Source of the DNA: Aquarana catesbeiana
Lineage: Eukaryota; Chordata; Amphibia; Anura; Ranidae
Length of the DNA stretch: 64,000 nucleotides
Direction of reading: 5' to 3'
Assembly: GCF_042186555.1 (NCBI RefSeq)
Contig: NC_133328.1
Location: forward strand, 330,206,539-330,270,538
How positions within the stretch are numbered: position 1 is the stretch's first letter; every line of letters starts with the position of its first letter. Shown piece by piece: positions 10,599-21,637 of this stretch. The notes beneath the pieces were generated by a model. That model was given only the letters and a program-made list of their open reading frames with translations, was not told the DNA's origin and did not search any database. Position numbers and translations under genes: made by a program.

Positions 10599-10849
10599 AG
10601 ATTTAGATTTGCTCAGCGAGACTTTGTCATTTTTTTTTATCATTGTCTCAATGGGCTAATCTCACAGGCCTGTTGGGATTGTAAGGTACACCTTATGCAG
10701 AGTTATCGAGGGTCTAAAAATACCCCTAGACAATCGACATTCCTAACATAAACTTTTGGTGGTTTAAAGATCTAGTGACACAGAAACCTAGGTTCTAAGT
10801 GATGTGGGAAGTTCCTGACAAATATACCTGGTAAAGTCACACTACTGTA
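10599..10849. other. Short spacer between H1 and P1, no gene
   Basis: About 250 nt of single-copy-looking AT-rich sequence. It is the left flank of P1, whose right flank begins at 35161 with LINE A leader sequence. Before P1 inserted, the two were contiguous. Confidence 0.5.
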
Positions 10850-11299
10850 TTAACCACTTCAGCCCCGGAAGGATTTACCCCCTTCCTGATCAGAGAACTT
10901 TTTACAATTTGGCACTGCGTCGCTTTAACTGCTAATTGCGCGGTCATGCAATGCTGTACCCAAACGAAATTTGCATCCTTTTCTTCCCACAATTAGAGCT
11001 TTCTTTTGATGGTATTTTGATCACCTCTGCCCTTTTTATTTTTTGCGCTATAAACGGAAAAAGACCGAAAATTTAGAAAAAAAATGATATTTTCTACTTT
11101 TTGTTATAAAAAAAATCCAATAAACTCAATTTTAGTCATACATTTAGGCCAAAATGTATTCGGCCACATGTCTTTGGTAAAAAAAAATGTCAATAAGCGT
11201 ATATTTATTGGTTTGCGCAAAAAGTTATAGTGTCTACAAACTACGGTACATTTTCTGGAATTTACATAGCTTTTAGTTTATGACTGCCTATGTCATTTC

Positions 11300-13090
11300 T
11301 TGAGGTGCTAAAATGGCAGGGCAGTACAACCCCCCCCCCCCAAATGACCCCATTTTGGAAAGTAGACACCCCAAGGAAATTTCTGAGAGGCATGTTGAGC
11401 CCATTGAATATTATTTTTTTTGTCCCAAGTGATTGAATAATGACAAAAAAAAAAATTTACAAAAAGTTGTCACTAAATGATATATTGCTCACACAGGCCA
11501 TGGGCATATGTGGAATTGCACCCCAAAATACATTTAGCTGCTTCTCCTGAGTATGGGGATACCACATGTGTGGGACTTTTTGGGAGCCTAGCTGCGTACG
11601 GGGCCCCGAAAACAAAGCACCGCCTTCAGGATTTCTAAGGGCGTAAATTTTTGATTTCACTCCTCACTACCTATCACAGTTTTGAAGGCCATAAAATGCC
11701 AAGATGGTACAAAACCCCCCAAATGACCCCATTTTGGAAAGTAGACACCCAAAGCTATTTGCTGAGAGGCATGTTGAGTCCATGGAATATTTTATATTTT
11801 GACACAAGTTGCGGGAAAGTGACAATTTTTTTTTTTGTACAAAGTTGTCACTAAATGATATATTGCTCAAACATGTAATGGGCATATGTGGAATTACACC
11901 CCAAAATACATTCTGCTGCTTCTCCTCAGTACAGGGATACCACATGTGTGGGACTTTTTGGGAGCCTAGCCGCGTACGGGGCCCCCGAAACCAAGCACCG
12001 CCTTCAGGATTTTTAAGGGTGTAAATTTTTGATTTCACTCCTCACTACCTATCACAGTTTTGAAGGCCATAAAATGCCAAGATGGCACAACCCCCCCCAA
12101 ATCACCCCATTTTGGAAATTATACACCCCAAGCTATTTGCTGAGAGGCATGTTGAGTCCATGGAATATTTTATATTTTGACACAAGTTGCGGGAAAGTGA
12201 CCATTTTTTTTTTGTGCACAAAGTTGTCACTAAATGATATATTGCTCAAACATGCCATGGGCATATGTGGAATTACACCCCAAAATACATTCTGCTGCTT
12301 CTCCTGAGTACGGGGATACCACATGTGTGGGACTTTTTGGGAGCCTAGCTGCATACGGGGCCCCGAAAACCAATCACCGCCTTCAGGATTTCTAAGGGCG
12401 TAAATTTTTGATTCACTCCTCACTACCTATCACAGTTTCGAAGGCCATAAAATGCCAAGATAGCACAAACCCCCCCAAATGACCCCATTTTGGAAAGTAG
12501 ACACCCCAAGCTATTTGCTGAGAGGCATGGTGAGTATTTTGCACATCTCATTTGTTTTTGAAAATGAAGAAAGACAAGAAACATTTTTTTTTCTTTTTTC
12601 AATTTTCAAAACTTTGTGACAAAAAGCGAGGTCTGCAAAATACTCACTGTACCTCTCAGCAAATAGCTTGGGGTGTCTACTTTCCAAAATAGGGTAATTT
12701 GGGGGAGTTTTGTGCCACCTTGGCATTCCATGGCCTCCAAAACTGTGATAGGCAGTGAAGAATGAAATAAAAAATGTACGCCCTTAGAAAGCCTGAAGGC
12801 GGTGATTGGTTTTCGGGGTCCCGTACGCAGATAGGCTCCCAAAAAGTCTCACACATGTGGTATCCCCGTACTCAGGAGAAGCAACAGAATGTATTTTGGG
12901 GTGTAATTTCACATATTCCCATTGCATGTTTGAGCAATATATCATTTAGTGACAACTTTGTGCAAAAAAAAAAAAAAATTGTCTTTTTCCCGCAACTTGT
13001 GTCACAATATAAAACATTCCATGGACTCTACATGCCTCTCGGCAAATAGCTTGGGTTGTCTACTTTCCAAAATTTGGGGGGGGGATGAAC
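11300..13090. repeat. ~380-bp tandem units followed by an inverted unit (3' region of P1)
   Basis: Three head-to-tail units recur. The marker AATGCCAAGA appears near 11695, 12073 and 12451, and each unit holds CATGTGTGGGACTTTTTGGG and TGATATATTGCTCA. Around 12530-12660 the orientation flips and a unit runs in reverse to about 13090. Open frames here are repeats of the same non-coding sequence on both strands. P3 carries the same structure at 28935-30420. Confidence 0.9.
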
Positions 13091-14400
13091 TGTCCTGGCA
13101 TTTTATACACAACATTTAGAAGCTTATGTCACACATCACCCACTCTTCTAACCACTTGAAGACAAAGCCCTTTCTGACACTTTTTGTTTACATGAAAAAA
13201 TATTTTTTTTTTGCAAGAAAATTACTTTGAACCCCCAAACATTATATATTTTTTTAAACCAAATGCCCTAAAGATTAAAATGGTGGGTGTTTAATTTTTT
13301 TTTCACACAGTATTTGCGCAGTGATTTTTCAAACGCATTTTTTTGGGAAAAAACACACTTTTTAAAATTTTAATGCACTAAAACACACTATATTGCCCAA
13401 ATGTTTGATGAAATAAAAAAGATGATCTTAGGCCGAGTACATGGATACCAAATATGACATGCTTTAAAATTGCGCACAAACGTGCAGTGGCGACAAACTA
13501 AATACATTTTTAAAAGCCTTTAAAAGCCTTTACAGGTTACCACTTTAGATTTACAGAGGAGGTCTACAGCTAAAATTATTTCCCTCGATCTGACCTTCGC
13601 AGTGATATCTCACATGCATGGTGCAATTGCTGTTTACATTTGACGCCAGAGCGATGCTTGCATTCGCCTTTGCGCGAGAGTAGGGGGGGGACAGGGGTGC
13701 TTTTTTTTTATTATTTTTTTTTGCTTTTTTATCTTATTTTTAAACTGTTCCTTTCATTTTTATTTTTTTTAAATCATTTTTATTGTTATCTCAGGGAATG
13801 TAAATATCCCTATGATAGCAATAGGTAGTGACAGGTACTCTTTTTTGAAAAAACTGGGGTCTATTAGACCCTAGATCTCTCCTCTGCCCTCAAAACATCT
13901 GACCACACCAAGATCGGTGTGATAAAATGCTTTCCCAATTTCCCAATGGCGCTGTTTACATCCGGCGAAATCTAAGTCATGAAATGCTCGTAGCTTCCTG
14001 TTTCTTAGGCCATAGAGATGTTTGGAGCCACTCTGGTCTCTGATCACCTCTATGGTCAGCTGGCTGAATCACCGGCTGCATTCTCAGGTTCCCTGTTGGG
14101 ACAGGAGAGCCAGAGAAAAACATGGAAGATGGTGGGGGGATTCCCTCCCACTGCTTGTAAAAGCAATCTAGAGGCTAATTAGCCACTAGGATTGCTTTTA
14201 CATGAAAGCCGACCACTGGCTGAAAAGAATGATACCAAGATGATACCTAAACCTGCAGGCATCATTCTGGTATAACCACTCAAAGTCCTTGTTGGGCATA
14301 TATTGTAAACTTTTTTTTCATGCAGCCTGTGGGCTGCATGAAAAAAAGAGATTGATCGGTGGGTATGCCCACCATTAGAATACCTCCCTTCATCCACCCA
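13091..14400. other. Non-coding interior of P1, 3' half
   Basis: AT-rich sequence matching 27760-28935 of P3 in inverse orientation; for example TGATACCAAGATGATACC at about 14230 pairs with GGTATCATCTTGGTATCA near 27783. It holds poly-T and poly-A tracts and no credible gene. Confidence 0.7.
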
Positions 14401-14704
14401 CTTCTAATGATGGGCATACATGCACCTTATATTTATGCCGAAGCATGGGGGCATCCTCCCGCAAAAGTTAGGAGCAAATCGCTCCTCCGCCCTCTGTTGC
14501 CCCCACGCTTCGGCATATATGCTGAAGTATGTAACTGTGGTGGTGAAATCACCTCCGACAGCGCTGGAGTCACGGCTTTATGTATCGTGGGAGCAAATGC
14601 TGTTGCTGTCAAGATAAATAAATCTGCGCTACAACTGAATGGCGTACCTGGTAAGCAAATGATGGTTAACAATAAAACAAAGTAACATTACAGTATAACA
14701 GTAA
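14400..14704. repeat. P1 tandem unit, copy 1 (left flank of H2)
   Basis: Shares with 17785-18137 and 31211-31560 the block GCCGAAGCATGGGGGCATCC, its inverted partner GCTTCGGCATATATGC, and GGAGTCACGGCTTTAT. It ends in AACAGTAA, the TAA target site of H2. Confidence 0.85.
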
Positions 14705-15184
14705 TGCCCCGTACACACGGCCAGACTTTGTTCGGACATTCCGACAACAAAATCCTAGGATTTTTTCCGACAGATGTTGGCTCAAACTTGTTTTGTGTAC
14801 ACACGGTCGCACAAAGTTGTCGGAATTTCCGATCGCCAACAACGCGGTGACGTCAAGCGCGTACAACGAGACTAGAAAAGGCCAGTTCAGAACCAACCGC
14901 GGCACCCTTTGGGCTCCTTTTGCTAATCTCATGTTAGTAAAAGTTTGGTGAGAGACGATTCGCGCTTTTTCAGACTCGTGGCTTTCAGATCGTTTTCTGC
15001 GGTTCAGTTTGTGCTTGTGGGTTTGTATCTGCTCTTCAGTGCGTGCAAGCAAGTTCCGTGTGACTTTAAGTAGTCATTGTGTTCTTGTTCGTTCGTTACT
15101 GTTTTTCAGGTGGCTCTTCACAGGCCTTGCTGTTCTTCAGTGCGTTCTGTTACCTCGTTCTGAGCAGCCGACCGTTTTCTAGCC

Positions 15185-16751
15185 ATGTTTCGTGTACATA
15201 CTCCTCGTAGAGTTCGTGCTGTGTGGGGGCTTGGTGTTGGGGTCCTGACCTTGACACAAGTCCAGTCCATGAACAGGGTGGGGAGGAGTTCATGGACCAA
15301 GAATTGGTTGCTTCAGCGTGACCAGTTCTCTCATATGCCTTTGCTTCGTGAGATCCGTGAGAATAATCCTGATGATTTCAGGAACTTTCTCAGGATGACG
15401 GACCCCGTATTTCACCGTTTGTTGGCTTCGCTGACCCCCTATATCAGCAGGCAGGATACCTGCATGAGGCAAGCCATCACTCCGGAGCAGAGGCTCGTCG
15501 CTACTCTGCGGTACTTGGCGACGGGGAGAAGCCTGAAGGACTTGAAGTTCTCGACAGGCATCTCCCCCCAGGCTCTGGGTATCATTATCCCAGAGACCTG
15601 TTCTGCCATCATCCAGGTCCTGCAGAAGGAGTATATGAAGGTAAGATTTTTATCCTTTAATATCACATTTGATTGTATTAAATGATTGATAATATATTGT
15701 ATTTCTTTCCTCATTCCCTAATTACCATGATTGGAATATGCTGTGAATGTCCCCTTTGTCCTCATGCATGCTGGATTTTTATGTAATTAATTTTTTAGGT
15801 CCTTCATACAGATTGGCCTTCAATAACCTCCCCAGCATGCTCTCCTGCCCTATATTCACCTCATGTAGTCACTTAACAATGTATTTTGTCAGCTCCATAG
15901 TAGTGCTTTACCCCAAACACCCCCTAAAATATTTTTAAATGTGATTTGTGCTTTAAATTCAGGCAGAGAGCCAGAGGCCTTCCAGCCAGGAAGAAGTGGA
16001 GGAGCCCAGCTGGAGTCAGGTATAGCATTGTTCTACAGATTTCTGGTCTATAAATAAATGATGTTTATTGGATGTTATTATTGATCACTAATTGCTGATT
16101 GAAAAAGTGTTTTACATATCAATAGACAGTAGTGGGCAAAAATAATTGGGACAAGAATGAAAAATGCTGGGCTCAGAAGGATAGTCTGTTATATCTGTTA
16201 ACATTTAATTTGCAACAGTCAGGAGGTGAAAATTGTGTGTGATTGATGAATAAAAAACTAAAACTATGTCCCTTTTTCCTACACAGGAAGACCTCAGCCA
16301 GGAGGAGGAGGTGGGGATTAGTGGCAGCCAGGAGGAGGCGGGGCTAAGTGTCAGCCAAGAGAAGCCTGGGACCAGTCGCAGCCTGAGTGAATCGCAGGTT
16401 CCTCCCCTCCACCTTCCATATAAAAGAGCGAGGAAGGCGACTCCCATGCAGGATCCAGCGCTCAGGCTCATTCAGGAGGCTTCTGCATCCCTCCGAGCCT
16501 TACCCACTCCTGAAGAGGCCTTTGCCTGCATGGCTGCCACCAAACTGCAGGGCATGCAGGAGGGTCAATGCCTCCTGTGTGAGCAACTTATTTATAAAGT
16601 CCTAACTAAGGGGGTGAGTGGGGAACTAACACCCAAGACCGACGTGATTGAGTTGGACCATCCTCCTCCTCCTCCTCCTCCTCCTGCTGCCACAACTCCA
16701 CCACCAGAGCCACCGCGTGGAAGGAAGCGTGGAAGGAAGACCAGAGAGTGA
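15185..16751 (+). CDS. Chimeric Harbinger protein: transposase N-terminus fused to MADF-protein C-terminus
   Basis: Three exons are predicted. Exon 1 (15185-15640, 152 codons) is the HARBI1-type N-terminal region with RDQFSHMPLLREIREN and ITPEQRLVATLRYLATGRS, a helical part known in this family to precede the DDE domain. Exon 2 (15963-16019, 19 codons) crosses the deletion junction, using a cryptic acceptor of the transposase intron and the donor of MADF exon 1. Exon 3 (16287-16751) encodes an acidic linker, the helical LLCEQLIYKVLTKG segment, a Pro-rich tract and a basic C-terminus. All junctions are phase 0 with no stop, giving 325 aa. No catalytic DDE is present. It may be only a by-product of the deletion. 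Splicing is predicted, not shown. Confidence 0.6.
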
Positions 16752-16997
16752 TGACCCTGGGTTCAGTCTGGTCTGACAAAAGCTGCAGTCTCTCGTATGG
16801 CCACAGCCTTGGGACACAGATGTCATCTGCTGCTTTCCAGATCTCTGGGACTTCTGGACCAGACTGCATTCCCTTACATAAGGACTCCTCAGGCCACCAA
16901 TTTTGCTAGAAAATAGTTGATGTGTGCCCTGGGGGTCCAAGGCTTCACCCATTTCTGCAGTTTCTCCAGCGTTGCCTCCCTCTTTGTTTAGTTGTGA
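16728..16997 (-). repeat. Inverted copy of MADF exon 1 at the 3' end of the H2 gene
   Basis: The minus strand carries TGGTGGCCTGAGGAG, GCAGCAGATGACAT and CCAGACTGAACCCAGG, the blocks of MADF exon 1. In H2 the sense arm was deleted, so only this antisense arm is left. It also supplies the last codons of exon 3. Confidence 0.8.
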
Positions 16998-17003
16998 GCC
17001 CTT

Positions 17004-17009
17004 AATAAA
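17004..17009 (+). terminator. AATAAA signal of the H2 chimeric gene
   Basis: AATAAA after CTTAATAAAA, at the same place as in H3 (24530). Poly(A) use is inferred. Confidence 0.6.
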
Positions 17010-17784
17010 AGTTATTTTTTGGAAAATTATACTCTCCTATGTGTGTTTTCATCCAAAAAGGACAGTTTGTTGGTGACGATTCAGGTACATTTCTAACATA
17101 AAATGTGAAATTAACAAGGGACAACAACACCAAATAATCTCCTACAGATTAAATAGAACAACATATCAATGGTGTTGTGGTAACTTGACACAAAAAACAC
17201 ACACAAAAATTTTCAGGAGTACAAATAAAAATCCCCCCCCCCAAAAAAATAAGCCTTGAAAAAAATACAAACCAAAAAAAAAATAATCGGCCTTAAAAAC
17301 AAAAACAAAAAAACACCAAAATAATGTTGTTAGATGTGACAAATCAAAATATATTGAGGGAATCCCGATAAATAGTAAAGAAATAAGTTTGTGAGAAGTC
17401 TGTGTGAATATGAGCAGCAAAACTACTTAATTCTTGTCACATTATAAAGAAGAATAGAGTGCGCTGTATTAAACCATTTTTAACATTGCAGCATGACGAA
17501 AGTGCTGTATCCATTGCGAACGCTAATTTTACCAGACCGAGCTGTTCCGTGTCGGAATTTCTTCTGAGCATGCGTGGCACTTTGTGCGTCGGAACAGGCC
17601 ACACACGGTGGGAATTGACGCGATCGGACTTTGTTGTTGGAAAATTTTATATCCTGCTCTCAAACTTTGTGTGTCGGAAAATCCGATGGAAAAAGTCCGA
17701 TGGAACCCACACACACAATTTCCGACAACACGCTCCGATCGGACATTTTCCATCGGAAAATCCGACTGTGTGTACGGGGCATAA

Positions 17785-18137
17785 GACTTACAATACCTGC
17801 AAAGCACATACAAAAAAAAATAGTAAAAAATAAAACATTTAATGCAACCTGTGCCTAAAATATATATATGCCGAAGCATGGGGGCATCCTCCCACAAAAG
17901 GCAGGAGCAAATCGCTCCTCCACCCACTGCTGCCCCCACGCTTCGGCATATATGCTGAAGTATGTAACTGTGGTGGTGAAATCACCTCTGACAGTGCTGG
18001 AGTCACGGCTTTATATATCGTGGGAGCAAACGCTGTTGCTGTCAAGATAAAAAAAACCACGCTGCAACTGAATGGCGTACCTGCTAAGCAAATGATGGTT
18101 AACAATAAAACAAAGTAACATTACAGTATAACAGTAA
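17785..18137. repeat. P1 tandem unit, copy 2 (between H2 and H3)
   Basis: This ~350-bp segment starts with the right-flank sequence (GACTTACAATACCTGC) and ends with the left-flank sequence (AACAGTAA) seen around each Harbinger. The order flank-H2-flank-H3-flank is most simply a tandem duplication of a flank-plus-Harbinger unit. Confidence 0.85.
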
Positions 18138-18587
18138 TGCCCCGTACACACGGTTGGACTTTGTTCGGGCATTCCGACAACAAAATTCTAGGATGTTGGC
18201 TCAAACTTAAACTTGTTTTGCGTACACACGGTCGCACAAAGTTGTCGGAATTTCCGATTGCCAACAACGCGGTGACGTCAAGCACGTACGACGAGACTAG
18301 AAAAGGACCCTTTGGGCTCCTTTTGCTAATCTCGTGTTAGTAAAAGTCTGGTGAGAGACGATTTGTGCTTTTTTAGACTTGTGGCTTTCAGATCGTTTTC
18401 TGCGGTTCAGTTTGTGCTTGTGGGTTTGTATCTGCTCTTCAGTGCGTGCAAGCAAGCTCCGCGTGACTTTAAGTAGTCATTGTGTTCTTGTTCGTTCGTT
18501 ACTGTTTTTCAGGTCGCTCTTCACAGGCCTTGCTGTTCTTCAGTGCATTCTGTTACTTCGTTCTGAGCAGCCGACCGTTTTCTAGCC

Positions 18588-20762
18588 ATGTTTCGTGTAC
18601 GTACTCCTCGTAGAGTTCGTGCTGTGCGGGGGCTTGGTGTTGGGGTCCTGACCTTGACACAAGCCCAGTCCATGAACAGGGTGGGGAGGAGTTTATGGAC
18701 CAAGAATTGGTTGCTCCAGCGTGACCAGTTCTCTCATATGCCTTTGCTCCGTGAGATCTGTGAGAATAATCCTGATGATTTCAGCAACTTTCTCCGGATG
18801 ACGGACCCCGTATTTCACCATTTGTTGGCTTTGCTGACCCCCTATATCAGCAGGCAGAATACTTGCATGAGGCAAGCCATCACTCCGGAGCAGAGGCTCG
18901 TCGCCACCCTGCGGTACTTGGCAATGGGAAGAAGCCTGCAGGACCTCAAGTTCTCGACAGGCATCTCCCCCCAGGCTCTGGGGATCATTATCCCAGAGAC
19001 TTGTTCTGCCATCATCCAGGTCCTGCAGAAGGAGTATATGAAGGTAAGATTTTTATCCTTTAATATCACATTTTATTGTATTTAATGTTTGCTAAGATAT
19101 TGTATTTCTCTCCTCATTCCCTAATTACCATGATTGGAACATGCTGTGAATGTCCCCTTTGTCCTCATTCATGCTGGATTTTTATGTATTTATTTTTGTA
19201 CTCCTTCATACATATCTGCCTTCAATAACCTCCCCAACATGCTCTCCTGCCCTATATTCACCTCATGTAGTCACTTAACAATGTATTTTATCAGTTCCAT
19301 AGTAGTGCTTTACCCCAAACACCCCCTAAAATGTTTAGAAATCTGATTTGTGCTTTAAATTCAGGCAGGCCAGAGGCTTTTTTTTTGTAGTGTCCCCAAA
19401 TCATTTTTAGTAACCCTCCCTCCCCTCAACTGCTAAGTCAGCTGATCCCAATTCTCTATCTATCCTCAATCATCTATCTCCTGATTTTGCCAAACCCATA
19501 CACACTATACCCACCTCTTTTGTGCTCAGATGTATGGATGAATTACCCAAAGCATGTAGTGCAAGGGCCTGCCTGTATACTTTCCAATGGTAGTGTTTAA
19601 AGTTTTTGTATTCTATTATTATCTTGATATGTAATATCATAATGTCCAAATGTGCTCAAATGTGTACAGTGTGTATTTATATCTTTGTATTATGACACTT
19701 CTTACCTGTCCAGTGGGCCGCCAATAGTTTAACTAAGAAGGGGCTGTTCCAAGTAATACCCTGTATTTAGGCATTCATCTCTCAATGAAGTGGAGAGGGT
19801 TACCTGTCCAAGATCCCCCCCCTATAATGTTAGAAATGGCCCATGAGAGGGGGGGAGGGGGAATATGATAGGTGTACCTTATACTTTGGTGTTAATTTCC
19901 CCTTAATAAATGCTATCTGGAGGTTGGCCAAGAATGTTTGTGCCTAATCTGCTTGCCATGTTTATGTGCAAAAATACTAATTTAGTTTTGTTTTCCTCAA
20001 CAGTTTCCTTCCACGCCACAGGAATGGCAGACTGTGGCCTCCCACTTTGCCCAGCGGTGGGACTTTCCTAACTGCGGAGGGGCAATTGATGGGAAACACA
20101 TCCACATCGTCCCACCACCCAACTTGAGGTCATACTATTTCAACTATAAGGGGTTCAATAGTATTGTGATGTTGGCGGTGGTGTCGGCTAATTACGACTT
20201 CTTGTATGTGGACGTGGGGAAGAATGGCCGGATGTCCGATGGTGGAGTCATCGCCCAGACGGAGTTCTACAGGCGTCTCCAGAATGGCAGCTTGGACTTG
20301 CCACCTCCAGAGGACAATGTGGAAGGACTCCCATTCGTCTTCGTTGCGGATGAAGCATTTGCACTGGGGGACCATCTTATGCGGCCATTCCCGATGCGGA
20401 CCCTCACCCCGGAACAGAGGGTTTTTAATTACCGGCTGGCCAGAGCCAGAAGAGTGGTGGAGAACACATTTGGAATCATGGCCAGCCGGTTCCGCCTATT
20501 TCTGACACCCATCCATATGGCGGAGTATAAACGTAATCATCTAATCCTGGCGTGCTGTGTTCTCCATAACTTTTTACGCCAACATTCTGCCAACTATGCT
20601 GGCTCAGTTGGGCCTGAGGCCGGAAATCTACATGATACAACCCTGATGGCGCTTGAAAGTGGCCGTCCTGGCTTGCCCTCCCTGAGTGCCCGTGATGTCC
20701 GGTTAAGATACCTTGAGTTCTTTGCGGGTAGGGGGGCCATCAATATGCCAGACAATTTGTGA
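18588..20762 (+). CDS. PIF/Harbinger DDE transposase (HARBI1-like), two exons
   Basis: Exon 1, 18588-19043 (152 codons), and exon 2, 20004-20762, join in phase 0 across an AAG/GTAAGA donor and a CAACAG acceptor, giving 404 aa with no stop. The N-terminal half is helical and carries the family pattern AITPEQRLVATLRYLAMG. Exon 2 has the RNase-H-like fold with GAIDGKHIHI (Asp near residue 181), FVFVADEAF (Asp near 268) and VVENTFGIMASRF (Glu near 306), the expected DDE triad. The usual length in the family is about 350-420 aa. The ATG lies just after CTAGC and has the same context as in H2. In this superfamily the enzyme needs a Myb-like partner for nuclear import and end binding; two candidates lie downstream. 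Confidence 0.88.
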
Positions 20763-21351
20763 AGCATTTAGCAAATTAAAAAAAACAATTTAATCTTTGG
20801 TGACATTTACTGCTTGTGTTTGTTTTAGCTGACCCTGACAGCAATGTGTGGAGAAAATGGCGTGATTGTGTAACCTTATACAAAGCACTGTTGGCTGTTA
20901 TTTACTAAAGGCGTATACACTTTTTATACTACAAGTGCTCTTGAAACTGCACTGAAAATGCATTTGTAGTGCAAAGAGGATTTGCCCTTAGGAAATAACC
21001 ACCATTTTCTCAGAAAACAGCAATTACATCACCACAAAAGTGTTGTAGCGTTGAGACAATAATCCACACATTCTTGATTAACAAACTTTTTAATAGCTGC
21101 ACAATCACATGTGCATTTAGAAACTTTTTTAAAACAAACCAACATGTTTGTTGTATAACAATTTTGGGGGTGGCATTATCAAAAATAGAAATGTCCATTT
21201 ATGATAAAACAGGCCTGTGTAAAACCAACAAGAAACACAAAAAACTTGAACTTACAAAGTTCACATATGGTAAAACTTGAAGGCAATATCAGACATGAGT
21301 ATTTAGGAACTGTGTTTGATATTGCGTTCAGATGGGGTGAAGTCACCCCTT

Positions 21352-21573
21352 GAAAAGCCAAATTTGGAAGATGCACACCAATTTATGAATGTCAACATGT
21401 GCTAGCTGCCATCACGGGGGATCAAGGGACGTGTTTTGTGGGAGCAAACCCTTCCTCACTGCTACTTTATTATTGAGGAAGGGGTTGCACCCCCAAAACG
21501 CGTCCATTGATCTCCCGTGATGGCAGATAGCACATGTTGGCACACTGTGTGCATCCTCCAAATTTGGCTTTTC
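21352..21573. repeat. Large inverted repeat between converging genes (H3)
   Basis: Arms of about 90-100 nt (GAAAAGCCAAATTTGGA to its inverse) enclose a ~40-nt loop with a second small inverted repeat. It lies downstream of both the transposase stop (20762) and the Myb-like gene stop (21638), which face each other. H1 has it in the same place (9749-9970), so it belongs to the element. A two-way transcription end or an old MITE insertion are both possible. Confidence 0.85.
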
Positions 21574-21637
21574 GAAACATCGCTCAAAAATTTAAAAGAT
21601 TGTACCACACAAAAAACGAAAGTGATTTTGTGGGGTT

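Larger units (their letters stand above)
14705..17781 (+). mobile_element. Harbinger copy H2, internal deletion, TSD TAA
   Basis: The termini are TGCCCCGTACACACGG and its inverse, flanked by TAA at 14702-14704 and 17782-17784. Compared with H3, H2 has lost everything from the transposase intron (near 19370 in H3) to the end of MADF exon 1 (near 23645). That removes the DDE exon, the Myb-like gene and most of the MADF domain. The remaining exons stay in one frame. H2 keeps an unoccupied CTACTTAATTC site at 17427-17430, where H3 holds P3. Confidence 0.92.

Noticed and set aside
11457..13049. Series of 60-120 codon frames on both strands
   Set aside because: Each is the same 380-bp satellite unit read in sense or antisense; no domain and no conservation of one frame.
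13640..13828. Hydrophobic small protein
   Set aside because: Phe/Leu run comes from poly-T tracts; the P3 counterpart does not keep the frame.
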